The notes under the pieces are model-generated. The model was not told the origin of the DNA, searched no databases, and was given only the letters and a program-made list of their open reading frames with translations. Positions 53,671 through 64,000 of a DNA stretch of 64,000 bases are shown piece by piece; position 1 is the first letter of the stretch; each line of letters opens with the position of its first letter. Origin of the DNA: Owenia fusiformis (lineage: Eukaryota > Annelida > Polychaeta > Sabellida > Oweniidae); NCBI GenBank assembly GCA_903813345.2, contig CAIIXF020000001.1, positions 2,666,001-2,730,000 on the forward strand, written 5' to 3'. Both the position numbers and the translations under genes were made by a program.

Positions 53671-55204
53671 TTAAGTAGTGGCGGCTATAAGCCCGCCAAT
53701 ATATTCAGAATTAATTCTTGTCAGAAAAAAGTGCATCCTGTGGGAAAGAACATCTTCACCAGCTTGAAAGCTGAACGAAGTTTTAAAAATTTTAGCCAAC
53801 CATTCATAGTAGGCATCGCGTTCTTCGATATCTTCAACTAGAAAACTTTCCTCGAGATCTTCTGGGTCGTCAGGCTCAATATGAATAGTCTCTGAATCAC
53901 TCGCACTCTTTATAACGTCATCACTAACGTGCAACATGCTTAGTACATCCAGTGGCTTGGGCAGCTTTTTGCCCTTCCATGGCATAAGAACAACTTCAAT
54001 GTCAGAGTCCCGTTCATTACCATCAGCCACACATTTGGCTTCAACAAGTTGAGACTTGTGAAGAAGAGTTGTAAGTTTGTGGACAGCAGTTGCAAGAGAC
54101 ATATAGTCGATATCTGGATTGGGATCAAATCCGTATGGTACAAATGTATTTGGTACAATGATTCCACAATTCCATCGAGATGGCACACACGTGAAGACCG
54201 TTCGTTGTTTGGATGTGTTGACTTGTTTCTGAAGAAAGCGGCAGCCATGAGACCAGTCGTCCAAACATCCAGTCAGCATACCTGGTCTAACATCAAAATT
54301 ATACTGGGCCCACTTGTACCAGAATTTCTGCTCTGAAAATATAAAAAGGTATTCCAGAAGGTATTGAAATGTATATATGACAAATAATTCTAAAAATGGA
54401 GACCGGTGCTTTTTTCAAAGAATAATAGAGAGATTTTGAAAGGTAGAAATACAAACAGAGCAAGGTTCTAAAAACTGCTTCAAATTCAATCGGAAAGACG
54501 ACTTTCATTATAAGCATACCTTTTCTGGAAAGATACGTTTTCCATAGTTTACAGACCATACTGCATTTTCCAATGTTGACAGGGTCAACGTAAAGAAGGA
54601 TATCCTGAAGAAGAAATTTACACTTCAACACCCTCTCATTCCCCCTCAGAGTGGTCTTGTCCGATTCTTTTGGGTTTAAGTTTGTTTCTTTTGTTGATTT
54701 TGGAGTTTTTCCAACTAACGCAGACGACGCGTTTGCCTTCTTTTTAGTTGATTTAATAAGTTGGCTTTCTTTGATAGATGTTGGCGTTGTATTTTGATCA
54801 CCTCTATTGACACCATTTGGAGGTGTACCATTTGTTCCTCGTTTATTTGTAGACTTTGGCGGTGTGCCTGATGCATCCACTCTTCTAGGTGGAGTGCTTT
54901 GAGACGCTCTTTTGACACCAGCAGATGTTGCCTTTGGTGGTGTATTTTGCGATCCCCGCCTTGCAGCAGACATCGGTGGCTTTTGAGGCGAATTTTGAGA
55001 CTCCATCCGCAGAGCAGATGTCGGAGACATTCCCTTCTTAGTCTTAGTATTTGTATTCTGTCCAGCAGATTTTGGGGGTTTATTCGGTGGCCTGTCAACA
55101 GAGACACTCTTCGGTGGAGTCTCATCTGGATCGTTGGCAATTTCTTTTGAGAGAACTGTTTTGTTTTTAAATCCATCATTGGGACGTTGATATTTGGATG
55201 ACAT
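53671..55204 (-). CDS. F-box-like protein with proline/threonine-rich N-terminus
   Basis: Two exons, 55204-54520 and 54332-53671, joined in phase; 1347 bases, 448 residues. Residues 1-185 are low-complexity and basic, with many TPPK, TPPR and NTPP motifs (possible proline-directed kinase sites). An F-box-like segment follows, about 190-235: LKCKFLLQDILLYVDP, VNIGKCSMVCKLWKTYLSRK and then EQKFWYKW, matching the L-P-x-x-I..V.K.W pattern. If so, it would link substrates to an SCF ubiquitin ligase. The C-terminal 200 residues (MLTGCLDDWSHGCRFLQKQ to GGLIAATT) match nothing I recognise; two acidic stretches (HIEPDDPEDLEES) are present. The start codon is the first methionine after a stop-rich 5' region. 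Confidence 0.75.
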
Positions 55205-58200
55205 AATCGTCTTTAAGATCGTTTAGAACTTGTTGTTAAATGCGGTGATCTCGCTATAGAATTGATTTGTTCTCCAGCTTATAAGTGCACTAGGTTTTCC
55301 AATCAAAACCTCTCGGGAGTCTAGAAAAAACATAAGATCACGTTCAGGAGTTTTGTCAATAAAAAGTATAGATTCCCTTTACTGTGTACAGCACTTCTAT
55401 GTAATTGAACAGTTTATTACCCGATCCCATAAGTGTTAAATTGCATTTCACCAATACATTTTTAATATTTTGACGACGTAGATAAATAATATTAATTTTG
55501 TTATATCTTACTTATTTTAGATTTTTGTTGCTAGAGTAACACAACCACAGTAGTAAAGTTTTTGGTATACATATTGTAAAAACAATTTACCATTGCGATA
55601 AATGGTATAAAAAGTCATGATATATCAAAACAAATAAGTGATATATTTAATTTGAAAAGATACATACCTTATCCTATCGAGTTTCGTGAAATGATTGACG
55701 TCTCATCTATAAAACAGAAATCGCAAACTGTGGAACAAACAACATATGAAATCGTTACAAACTGTGGAACAAACAACATATGAAATCGTTACAAACTTTG
55801 CAGTTACAGATTGGTATTGATCCAAAACTAGTACAGTACATAGAGATTTCTTATATCAAATACAATTTAGAGTTCTAATGTGTTCACTTACTTCACAAGG
55901 CTGTGTGTCGATTGGGTTGTGCAAATATTTACTTGAGCGAGTATTGTTGAAGTTTTATAGAAACTTGAAGTTGCTCTTCATTGTTGGATAAATCTACTAA
56001 TATAGTAGATAAATCTAGACCTAGTGTAAGAAGGTAATATCTTCAGTAGTAGCCCGTAAAACCCATTTGTATTTTAGACATTATGTAGCATTTCTGGGGT
56101 AACATTCTAGGTATTAATTCATCAATAACACCATGTCAAAGAAGATTGTTCTTAGACGCGATTATGTAATTGCACAAAATGTGCATTTGTCACAGCACCC
56201 AGATTCACAACATATATTTCACGATGTATAGTTTCGATAAAGACAAAACAAGACCTTTCATATGGTACCAAATATGAAAAGTTGTATGGGGTGTTTCTCA
56301 CATACCATGCTGTAAAGGTCTTCTACGAGAATAACTAACTTTTCTGCGTCCTTTTGGCTGCCATCTTTTATCGTAACACTTACATTTTCTTTGGTATTCT
56401 TCACTGTCAGGGTTTGGCGATTTTGGGGGCTGTCGAGTTGCCTAAATGGGTTTTGTAAAAACGCAGCATGTTAGACTGACCATCGTAGCCCCGGGGGTCG
56501 CGATGTCCACACTCACACCCCTCCCGGCGATGACCAGTCTAACATGCAAGCTTCTGCCATCTAACCAACTGCACACGCCATGTTTTGTTATTATATTGGG
56601 AGAGGGATCATGGACATTACCAACTGTTGTGGATATGACTTAAAGAAATGCATGTGGTGATCTTTGTTTAGTCGTTATCTTCAGCTTAATGACCGAACAA
56701 GCTTTCATTAAGACTTTTCAAAGAAAGTAAACCCAGGAATTTACCATAAACAGTGTGATATATGGAATTTGTAAATAAATTCAGGTAAACGTCTTGGATC
56801 GAATGGCCAGTAACCTATCGTAACCCGATCCGTCATCATGAGAAATCATGGCCTCCTATTAGCTTCACACTAGTATAGCTGGTTGAAGACAGAAAGATGT
56901 GATGAGTATCAGAATTCCGATCCGTTTATCATCGGTTTCTTGTGGTAGTCGACTTCAAGGCATGCTTGATTTCAACCTAACACTCATGGAAGTCGACGAG
57001 GGTTGTTATATTTGAACCGGACTTGAATTATACATATTTTTTAGACGTTGGGTATTTATCCCACGATTATTGTGTTATTTGTACTTTTGTACTCATGTGT
57101 TATTATGTTCTCACCCAATGATATTTCCCAATATCAGATAATTTCTTATGATATCATTTTATTGTCTGGTAGATATCAAATATCAACACTCATTCGACTC
57201 GCCCAGAGACTTGTGTTGATAAAAGATATCAAATCATCGATAAAATGATTACACTCAAAATGATCTGATATTCTGTCTTTATATTTGATTTTTCCATATT
57301 CACTTACAGCAAGTTAAAAAAATGGTACATCATGGGATAAATTCGTCAATTGTAAGACATCAATTTGTCTCTGGCCTTTTCAAATGGGTTGATATACCTC
57401 TTATTTCTCGCCAACAAACTTGAAATGCGGAATACAGAGACCAACGTAAGAAGGTTAGGTTAATGTGAAATGGATAATATACATCGATATATGCAAACTG
57501 CAAAATTAAAGAAGGATTGCGAGGGAAACATTTGCAGCGATTGGAAGATACACTCTCTAAACAGTTATTCTACAGCCGGGGTGACACAAAACCACTACAA
57601 TACCTTTCTCAACTATGCTGACCTACGTAGATAGAACGGTGTTCATGGCGGGAAAGAGTGGATGCTTATTATTTGAAATTCACGACTTTGAGATTTAGAG
57701 ATATCACTTTTTCGGCTTTAAATTTACGCCATATCACTCAAACTCCATGTTAAGAATATGTAATAATGTGTCATGTTTACAAAATAATTAATCATTCCAT
57801 AAAAGTGATCGTTAGTAGATTAGTAACAATTTGTATGAAACAAATCCAGAAATACAAGGTGACACAAAAATGCCACCCACTTATTTTGGAATAACTTTCT
57901 CAGTAATGAGGGAATCTTCATTACTTTTTATACGTAAAGTGATTGGTATTTTTTGTGTATTGATAGACTGTTCAATGGGAGAAAGACTGCTTTAGTTGTG
58001 TAGCATCAAATTTCTACAAAGTCGTTTATGTTACATCTGAAATTTTAAAGCATATACTAGAAAATCGAGACGATTATGTACATCTTAACTGGGAAAATCA
58101 GAAACTTTCATCTATGTGCTTCCCTGTATGATTAAACAAAATATCAAAATATTTTCTTGCAATCATATAACCTCTTTATTTCTAAAATACATACCCAAGA

Positions 58201-58597
58201 TGACACACAGTGTCGAAGTAATACATAAATTATGAACACATTCATAGAATACGTCAGTTTTAAACCTTTGGGTACTAATAGTGAAATGACCAAAATGACT
58301 TGTGTGCATGTCATGCTAGTACTAAAGAAATCTAAGAGATTCGTCATGCAAATATATGCACATTTCTACATGCTCTAAAATACACGAAAATACACGAGCC
58401 GAAAGTCAAAGAACAATATTATATTGCACAATATGAAGTTATGAAGTGAGTGAACTCGATATTCACCAAGAAGAGTATTCTGACTTTGCATTCACGGCTG
58501 AAATAAATATTCTACAAGCTAACTATGAGTCCAGATTCATATCCGTTGTCACATGCTGTTCGTTTTCCGTATCGTCCTATTTAGTATTAATATTTTG
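55205..58597. other. Intergenic region between F-box and DSL genes
   Basis: Contains the 5' flank of the F-box gene, a direct duplication of about 34 bases at 55729-55796, a short foldback at 56464-56550 and the 3' UTR of the DSL gene (minus-strand AATAAA at 58175-58180). I see no additional gene. Confidence 0.5.
56464..56550. repeat. Short foldback with GTAGCC/CCCGGGGG core
   Basis: GCATGTTAGACTG at the left pairs with CAGTCTAACATGC at the right, with ATCGTAGCCCCGGGGG inside. Probably related to the GTAGCCAGG repeat family. Confidence 0.55.
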
Positions 58598-61500
58598 TTA
58601 GTGTCTTACAACGCCTGAAATGGTTCTGGGTCCTTTATTAAAACCATATTTGTAGTCCGCTGGTTCACTAAAATGCTCAGAATCATATTTGTTGCTTCGT
58701 GTAACTTCAAACTTCTGTTTCTCTAGGTCTTTTCCACTTCTCCTGGAAAGTCAAAAATCAGGGGCTCATTTTAGTTGTTATTTTAGATTATATAAGTGTC
58801 AGGTAAAAGACTAAAGAGATACTCTATTGGTAGATATACACTCCCCTCCATAAGTTTGGCAACCTTTTCCCCCCATTGAACTACGTGTTAAAGCCTCTTT
58901 ACCTTTGAATTTTTATTTACTTAACCTGCGATGAAAATACTTATACTATTGATGGAAACGTAATTTGATTTTAATTCCAATACCTCCAAATTTTCTCAAT
59001 TTTTTTCCTCAATTACAATAGGTCGAAAATTGATGATGAATTTGATGAATTTTTGAAAATCGACATTCCCATGTTAACCAATGGGAAATGGTAGGTTTGC
59101 CGCAAGTCATATGACAGAATATCCATCCATCCGAGTCCTTGCAAAAAATACGAGTTAGGCAGGTAATTGAATTTGCTAACTTTATCTAACAAAAAATTGA
59201 TATGTTTCTTCAGGTTCAACAAAGTTATAGGGCTTTAAACTGTCAAAATTGATTTTTAAAAAACCTCTCCCATTGAAATAACACAGGAGGCGAAAAATAA
59301 TTTTCAAAAATGACTTTGAAGCGCTGTAACTTTAATATTCATCAAATAAACTAAACACTTAGTGTTCAAAAAGTTAGACAATTCAATTTTCTATATGAAA
59401 ATATTTTTTTGCTGAATTTTTTACTGAAAAGATATCCTGATTTCTGATTTGCCCTGAACCCTCCATTTCCCATTGGATTACATGAGAATGACGATTTTCA
59501 AAAATTCATCAAATTTATCATCAATTTTCGACCTATTTTAATTGAGGAAAAAATTGAGAAAATTTGGAGGTATTGGGAATAAAGTCAAGTTACGTTTCCA
59601 TCAATATCATAAGTTATTATATCGCCGGTTAAGTAAATAAAAATTCAAACGTAAAGAGGCTTTAACACGTAGTTCAATAGAGAAAATAGGTTGCCAAACT
59701 TATGGAGGGGAGTGTAGAACCATTCAGGGTGACCTGAATGATGAAATATGATTTATATTTTGCCTGAAAATGGTCTGACCAAAGTACATATTCAAATACA
59801 AATGATTTGGAATTATAACGTCATGCCGTACAATAATAATAGTCACCTACCTTTTCATACTGCAGCATAAGGCTATCAAAAGCACAAGGAGAACAAGGAC
59901 GAGGAGTCCACCAAATATAGCCACCCAGAACCACCATTTTCTCCAAACTGGATCCGCTTTACGTGGCGCGGGAGCTACAAAGTCAAACACTACAAAACAT
60001 ATATGCTTCTTAAGAATGTATCACAATCAATTTTTACGCCGTAATTTAAGAGAGATTTCGGAACGCGCACTGCATATGGGTCAGTGTTTTGTAATGTGAC
60101 TCTTCTCAAAATTACTTAGATAACTGTAAATTGAAATACTTACTTGCTTTAGTAGGCGTCTTAGTTGTTGGAAGCGCCGTACTTGAACCCGGAATAATTC
60201 TGTTTTCACATAATCTTCCCGTGAAACCATCAGGACAAACACAACTAGAGGTATCAGCATCGTTCCTACACGTCCCTCCGTTCTGACAGACAACAGCGTT
60301 TGGTCTGTCACATGGGAGAACATACGTTTCACACAGATCACCTCTATAGTTTCTACGACAGCAACATGTCTTCTTGAAACATATTCCATCATTTCTACAA
60401 TTCCCAGCATCTGGACATTCAGGGTCGTTTGCAATGTTTGGTGATTTTACTGTGCAGTTATTTGGAGGTCCCCAATTTTGTTCACACAACTTCTCTCCAG
60501 TTGTAGGATGGCAGGTGTAGTGCCCGCGTTCACAACTACTCTCATCTGCTTTACATCTCACAGAACAGGTTGGACCATAATACCCATCTCGGCAAACTAA
60601 CCTGGTTGTTGTTCTCGCCGTAGAAGGACTGGTTATTCGACTTGATTGTAATGTTACGACAGTTGATGTTGTGGGTACTGCAGTCGTCATGTTGCTCGAT
60701 GGATCAATACAATCCCGACTATTATTGGCATTGCGACAGCACAGTCCTTTTCCATCTTCATTTCGACAGAAAACGCCTGTTATGTTATCACATTTCACAT
60801 CTTCGCATGGAAGTTTGACAATGTTACATCCTTCTCCTTTGAAACCTGGATTACAACAGCACTGGTTATTAAAACAATGAGAATTTCGCGTATCGCAACC
60901 GACTGTTGGACAGTCTGTATGATCCTCATTGATTTTGTCAATGCAATTTTGATCTGGATTTCTATAACCATCAAGACAGATCTTAGCCCCTGTGTTTTGA
61001 TCACATCTGTAATGACCAGCACAAGAGTTCTCTGGTTTACAATGCACATCACAGTTTGGACCATATTTATGCCTTTCACAACGCATCCTAGTTTCACAAT
61101 TGTTCCCAGTGTAAAATGATGTGCAATCACATTTGTAATTGAAAGGACCATCCCGGCTACATGTTCCTCCATTGGCGCATGGATTACTTCCACATGGGTT
61201 CATCTGTTCCTGACAAAGATCCCCTGTATATCCTAGCATACAGCAACAAGACTTCGCAAAACAGGAACCCATATCGCACTGGCCGGAATCTGGACATTCT
61301 GGGTCGGCAGCAGGTGAAACGGCACGAACTGTACAGTTGGTGCTTACGTCAGCCCAGCCATCTCGACAGATTTTAGTCCCGCCATTACATATATAGTGAC
61401 CTTCAGCGCAGTTATCTCTAGGGCTACATGAATCTTGTGATTCAACTTTGAAAAATTCACTCTCAATGTCACGTTTTATTCTACCAGTTTCATTTGTTGT

Positions 61501-64000
61501 TGTCTCATTAACGTTGGTATCATTGGAATAACGAGGTGGCAATGGTGTTGCAGGATTAAATATATCACAATATGGTCCAGTCCACCCATAATGACAACAG
61601 CATGTCTGTCTATGACATTCCCCATAGCGACACATTTCTCCATTTGGGCCAATTGGTGGGCATTCGGTATCGTTCCATTTCGGCCAGTATCTTGTTCTAC
61701 AGTCACTTGCCACGCATTCCCAGTGTTCTCTACAGATCTTACTGCCATCTGGACCACAAGTGTAGTGGCCTTCACTACAGCTATCAGCTTCCCTACAGAA
61801 AACATTACATGCAGGTGGGTTGAAATAATTTGGTGGACATCCATTCCAGGTTGTATCGCATAATAAGCCAGTCCACTGAGGAGGACATATGCATCGGAAA
61901 TCTCCATCAAATCCTGGAGAGAGGTTTACACACGTCCCTCCATTCATACACCTATTTCTTTCACAAGGCATATTTTGTATCTCACATAATTCTCCTCTAA
62001 AGTTTCTAGGACAGCAACATGTTTTCTGAAAGCATGCTCCTCCGTTGAGACATACACCTCTGTCAGGGCATTCTCTATCAGAACTAGGCGGGGTCTCCTT
62101 TACTGTGCAGTTAGCTTCTGGTCTCATCCAGCCATCAAGGCACACCTTATTGCCTGTCTGACAATCACATGTGAAGTGACCATCACAATCATTCTGAGGA
62201 AGACAATAACGTTCGCAACGTTGACCATAATAATTAGGTGGACATCTTTGTACGTATCTCTCACAGTTCGTTCCTTCAAAGTTCTGGCAACAGCTACATG
62301 TATAGCCTCCTATTCGTGGTGTACATGTTCCACCATTAAGACAGGGTTGACTTGCGCAATAATCAATAAACGTTTCACATCGACGTCCAGTGTAATGTTC
62401 ATCACAGCAACAATTACCTTTATAGCATCTACCATACAAACAAGGAGAGTCTCTTGGGCAATCGGGGTCAGCTGGTGGAGGGATGGTCTTTATTTTACAA
62501 TCCACATCGGGGTTGGTGTACCCCGGCAAGCACTCCTTGGCTCCAGTGAATGGGTTACAGGTATAATGACCTCTCTCACAATCATCGGCTGCAAGACAGT
62601 ACACATTGCAAGCCGGTGGGTTGTAGTAATTTGGTGGACATTGCGGATCATATGTTTCGCAATGAGTACCAGTGTAGTCCCTCAAGCAGATGCATGTGTA
62701 CCCACCGACCGTTGGACTACATGTACCTCCATTTTGACAAGGTCGGCTTACGCAATAGTCTATAAATGTTCCACATCTTGCACCAGTGTAATGTGTATTG
62801 CAGCAACACGTTCGTCTATAGCATCTCCCATAAATACATGGAGAGTCAGTTGGGCAATCTGGATCATTTGGTGGAGGGAGTGTTTTTACTTTGCAGTCAT
62901 TTTCAGGAACTGCATATCCAGGAAGACAAACCTTCGCCCCTGTGTTTGGATCACATGTATAATGGCCTCTGTCACAATCATCTGCAGCAAGACAGTAAAC
63001 ATTGCAAGCTGGTGGGTTGTAGTAATTGGGAGGACATTGCGGATCATATGTTTCACACCATCTCCCTGTGTAGTCTCTTGGACATGTACACGTAAACCCT
63101 CCAACAGTGGGATTGCAAGTCCCACCATTTTGGCATGGACGACTGACACAATAATCTATAAATGTTTCACATCTAACTCCAGTGTAATGTTCATTACAGC
63201 AACATGCTCGTCTGTAGCATCTTCCATAAACACATGGAGAGTCAGTTGGACAATCTGGATCAGTTGGTGGAGGGATTGTTTTTACTTTACAATCATTTTC
63301 AGGAACTGCATACCCAGGTAGACAAACCTTCGCTCCTGTGTTTGGATCACATGTATAATGGCCTCTGTCACAATCATCTGCAGCAAAACAGTACACATTA
63401 CACGCTGGTGGGTTGTAGTAATTGGGAGGACATTGCGGATCATATGTTTCACAATGTGTACCCGTGTAGTCCCTTAAGCAAGTGCATGTGTATCCACCTA
63501 CCATTGGATTACACGTACCTCCATTTTGACAAGGCTGACTTACACAATAGTCAATAAATGTTTCACATCTTACACCAGTGTAATGTTCATTACAGCAACA
63601 CGACTGTCTGTAGCATCTTCCATAAACACATGGAGAGTCAGTTGGGCAATCTGGATCAGTTGGTGGAGGAATAGTTTTGAGTTTACAATCATTTTCAGGT
63701 ACTGCATATCCAGGTAAACAAACCTTGGCTCCTGTGTTTGGGTCGCAAGTATAATGGCCTCTATCACAATCATCTGCGGCAAGACAGTATACATTGCAAG
63801 CAGGTGGATTGTAGTAATTTGGGGGACATTGCGGGTCATATGTTTCACAATGAGTGCCTGTGTAGTCCCTCAAACATGTACATGTGTAACCACCAACGAT
63901 AGGGTTGCACGTTCCGCCATTTAAACATGGTTGACTTGTACAGTAGTTGATGAACGTTTCACATCTAGTGCCAGTGTAGTGCTCGTTGCAACAACATCCA
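58598..64000 (-). CDS. Multi-DSL, EGF-repeat type I membrane protein (partial, 5' end outside window)
   Basis: Exons 64000-60144 (open to the edge), 59974-59851 and 58742-58598; at least 1374 residues. The ectodomain repeats a module of one DSL-like domain (C.P.YY...C...C..ADDC..GHYTC......C......C), a CCC-type EGF (C-x5-C-x4-C-x4-CCC-x8-C) and in most modules a classical EGF. At least nine modules are visible; the seventh DSL lacks its N-terminal half. Classical EGFs carry CVSRPC/CVSQPC (O-glucose consensus) and CQNGGTC (O-fucose consensus), as in Notch-pathway proteins. GRIKRD between modules 6 and 7 fits a furin site. A Thr/Ser-rich stalk, a helix from WFWVAIFGG to ALCC and a 49-residue tail ending SGVVRH follow. 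Notch ligands have one DSL domain after an MNNL domain; whether MNNL exists here is unknown. It could be a ligand, decoy or adhesion receptor. Confidence 0.9.
58839..59714. mobile_element. CACTCCCC-type TIR element, 876-bp copy
   Basis: Termini CACTCCCCTCCATAAGTTTG and the exact inverse, flanked by TA. The arms continue for roughly 270 bases each (for example CAATACCTCCAAATTTTCTC and GAGAAAATTTGGAGGTATTG), so the whole element can fold. It fills most of the last intron of the DSL gene. Same family as 27875-28075. Confidence 0.88.
62250..64000 (-). repeat. 396-bp coding tandem repeat (DSL-EGF-EGF modules)
   Basis: GGACATTGCGG recurs at 62636, 63032, 63428 and 63824, an exact 396-base (132-codon) period. 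Modules are near-identical between about 62650 and the window edge and diverge gradually below that. The array continues out of the window, so the full copy number is unknown. No intron interrupts it in view. Confidence 0.93.

Noticed and set aside
62176-63321. 381-codon plus-strand open frame
   Set aside because: It is antisense to the DSL/EGF exon. Cysteine-rich repeats on the other strand keep this frame open by codon bias; the translation is low-complexity and repeats with the modules.

Overview
The window is animal nuclear DNA: AT-rich, with spliced protein genes, GT/AG introns and many small inverted-repeat transposons. Protein content (VCP, endospanin, MLF, a DSL/EGF membrane protein) says metazoan. 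The dense population of short transposon relics, a LINE with intact reading frames and the gene styles suggest a lophotrochozoan, perhaps a bivalve mollusc. That placement is inference; no marker here settles it.

Layout. (1) 608-19605, minus: a complete VCP/p97 gene, 16 coding exons plus a second copy of one exon, about 809 codons. (2) 19606-19925: a 320-bp head-to-head promoter shared with the endospanin/LEPROT gene on plus (19926-26804), which has three tandem homologous last exons. (3) 30959-41351, minus: a single-RRM, Nop6-like nucleolar protein gene. Its first intron holds a LINE with two intact ORFs (34660-40182) lying exactly between two 742-743 bp inverted arms. (4) 41352-41693: a second short head-to-head promoter, then the myeloid leukemia factor (MLF) gene on plus (41694-46036). 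(5) 48461-50035, minus: an ATP-grasp protein of unknown substrate with a GGPPPG-rich repeat tail. (6) 53671-55204, minus: a two-exon F-box-like protein. (7) 58598 to the window edge, minus: the 3' part of a large type I membrane protein built from at least nine DSL-EGF-EGF modules, several near-identical at DNA level (396-bp unit).

The genes do not form a pathway; they are ordinary neighbours, two pairs of which share promoters. The unusual biology lies in exon duplication (VCP central exon, LEPROT terminal exons, DSL modules), in two minisatellites that run right up to splice sites, and in mobile elements sitting at the centre of palindromes. The strongest candidate for something undescribed is the multi-DSL receptor or ligand: Notch ligands normally carry one DSL domain, whereas this protein repeats it and pairs each copy with an odd-cysteine CCC-type EGF domain.

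Limits: exon joins were made by eye from splice signals and homology remembered from the families. No database search, RNA evidence or alignment program was available.
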